Assembly: GCF_003627075.1 (NCBI RefSeq)
Contig: NZ_CP032630.1
Span: forward strand, 682,001-746,000
Length of the DNA stretch: 64,000 nt
Reading direction: 5' to 3'
Origin: Protaetiibacter intestinalis
GTDB lineage: Bacteria; Actinomycetota; Actinomycetes; Actinomycetales; Microbacteriaceae
Below, piece by piece: positions 63,102-64,000 of the stretch. The notes below the pieces were generated by a model. It made no database searches, was not told the origin of the DNA, and saw only the letters and a list, made by a program, of their open reading frames with translations. Every line of letters starts with the position of its first letter. Position 1 is the stretch's first letter. Both the position numbers and the translations under genes were made by a program.

Positions 63102-64000
63102 TCAGCGCCGCACAGCGCCGAGCCGCGGCAGGCGCGGCACCTCCGCCACGGATCCCGCCCCCGGGGGCACGATGACCTCCTGCGCGGCGGGCACGAGCAC
63201 GCCGTCGGCGTCGACGGTCAGCTCGGATGCGGGGTCGGCCGAGCGCTTCACGAGGGCGAGCGCGACCGGGCCGAGTTCGTGGTGGATCGCGGATGCCGTG
63301 ACCCGCCCGACGACGTCGCCCGCGGCGTCCGGGCGGCCGAGCCGCACCTCGGCGCCGGGCGCCGGCAGCACGTTGTCGCTGCCGTCGAGGTGCAGCAGCA
63401 CGAGGCGACGCGGCGGGTGGCCGAGGTTGTGCACCTTGGCGACGGTCTCCTGCCCGCGGTAGCAGCCCTTCGCGAGGTGCACGGCGCTGCGCAGCCAGTC
63501 GAACTCGTGCGGGATGGCGCGCTCGTCGAGCTCGGTGCCGGCGCGCGGGCGCCAGGCGGCGATGCGCAGCGCCTCGAGCGCGAGGGTGCCTGCGGCGGGC
63601 AGCCCGGCGAGCTCGCCCAGGCGATCGCGGGCGACGAGCGCCTCGCGGTAGCTCCACCCCGCGGCGGGGTGCTCGCCGGCGGCGTACTGGTACCCGCCCG
63701 CCTGCACGGCGCTCCACGGGTCGACCCAGACGAGCGGCACGCCGTTCGGCGCGGCCGTCGCGGCGGGCGCCTCGCCGAGCGTGCCGATCGTGGCGTACTC
63801 GGCCGAGCGGTCGGCGACCTCGACGCGCAGCATGAACCGCATCCGCTCGAGGAAGGCGGCGAAGCCGGCGCCCGTGTCGGCGTCCATGAGCAGCCAGGTC
63901 GTCTCGCCGTCGTCGAGCACGCGCGCCGCGTACTCGATGCGGCCGCTCGGGTCGAGCAGCAGCGTCTCGGCGGATGCGCCGGGCGCGAGCTGCGCGAGGG
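63102..64000 (-). CDS. ygfZ: Folate-binding protein YgfZ (5' end outside window)
   Basis: Tetrahydrofolate-binding protein of the GcvT-like fold needed for iron-sulfur cluster repair. The signature KGCYRGQETVAK is intact, with the Cys essential in the family. HEFDWLRSAVHLAKG before it is typical. About 299 codons are visible; the coding frame continues unbroken past position 64000 (LLLDPSGRIEYAARVLDDG), so the ATG-like start at 63920 is internal. The stop is 2 bp before the FUSC start. Confidence 0.9.
   Translation of the reverse strand, partial: LAQLAPGASAETLLLDPSGRIEYAARVLDDGETTWLLMDADTGAGFAAFLERMRFMLRVEVADRSAEYATIGTLGEAPAATAAPNGVPLVWVDPWSAVQAGGYQYAAGEHPAAGWSYREALVARDRLGELAGLPAAGTLALEALRIAAWRPRAGTELDERAIPHEFDWLRSAVHLAKGCYRGQETVAKVHNLGHPPRRLVLLHLDGSDNVLPAPGAEVRLGRPDAAGDVVGRVTASAIHHELGPVALALVKRSADPASELTVDADGVLVPAAQEVIVPPGAGSVAEVPRLPRLGAVRR

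Noticed and set aside
63102..63920. Complete ygfZ starting at 63920
   Set aside because: The same frame stays open with family-like sequence to the window end, so the true start lies outside.

Overview
The window reads as one contiguous stretch of a high-GC actinobacterial chromosome, most likely from the family Microbacteriaceae. This is inferred from GC-rich codon use, actinobacterial marker genes (ideR, carD, senX3-regX3-phoU, the DUF3027/DUF2530/cold-shock group, an XPB-type helicase beside a helicase-associated protein, a fused ispDF, a CIRCE-controlled groEL without groES), many leaderless promoters, and a strong taste for the hexamer GGATGC/GCATCC. There is no phage, insertion sequence, CRISPR array or rRNA operon. 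Almost every base is coding. Long antisense frames are everywhere but are shadows of the real genes.

Layout. 1-8966: urea module, with urtABCD (urea ABC uptake, minus strand, urtD cut by the window edge) divergent from ureABCFGD (urease and its maturation proteins, no ureE). 8963-13118: small accessory block with a MarR regulator divergent from a membrane protein and a Tat-exported multicopper oxidase, then an XRE regulator/nucleotidyltransferase pair resembling a toxin-antitoxin operon. 13283-16584: tRNA-Arg(CCU), two exported cell-wall hydrolases (CHAP and NlpC/P60) that share a non-catalytic module, and an HNH endonuclease gene preceded by a tiny ORF fused to a terminator. 16585-25707: ideR, serC, DUF2530/DUF3027, cold-shock protein, helicase-associated protein, an intergenic repeat cluster, XPB helicase and an ABC exporter. 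25708-31361: TetR regulator, pyrimidine reductase, folP, ferredoxin reductase-like protein and a glycine-rich surface protein facing a LuxR/LAL regulator. 31362-38877: LAL regulator, OmpR-type two-component system, WXG100 protein, groEL with two CIRCE sites. 38878-50000: lipoproteins, cold-shock protein, LytR_C protein, msrB, nitroreductase, DMT transporter, tRNA-Thr(UGU), DsbA-like protein, sugar ABC ATPase, DUF4032/UPF0303 pair, rlmB, cysS. 50059-53378: an iron-box-controlled cell-surface protein with three HtaA haem-binding domains. 53393-64000: ispDF, carD, a lipoprotein, regX3-senX3 facing phoU, a MarR-SDR operon, thiamine-binding protein, gpmA, a methyltransferase, a FUSC-type membrane protein, and ygfZ cut by the window end.

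How parts work together. Urea import and hydrolysis are divergently transcribed from a 453-bp control region, which suggests joint nitrogen control. IdeR (16585-17277) is a plausible repressor of the HtaA protein through the iron box at 50059-50077. RegX3 probably acts on the GTTCACC boxes between senX3 and phoU.

I found no large, clearly unprecedented system. The best leads are small: a three-copy, exactly 72-bp palindromic intergenic element; a 33-codon ORF whose stop codon is built into a terminator stem; a 5-codon leaderless ORF translationally coupled to an ABC ATPase; an operator-bearing XRE/nucleotidyltransferase pair; and two cell-wall hydrolases sharing an N-terminal module and an upstream motif. 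Assignments come from reading the sequence and remembered family features. No database search was run.
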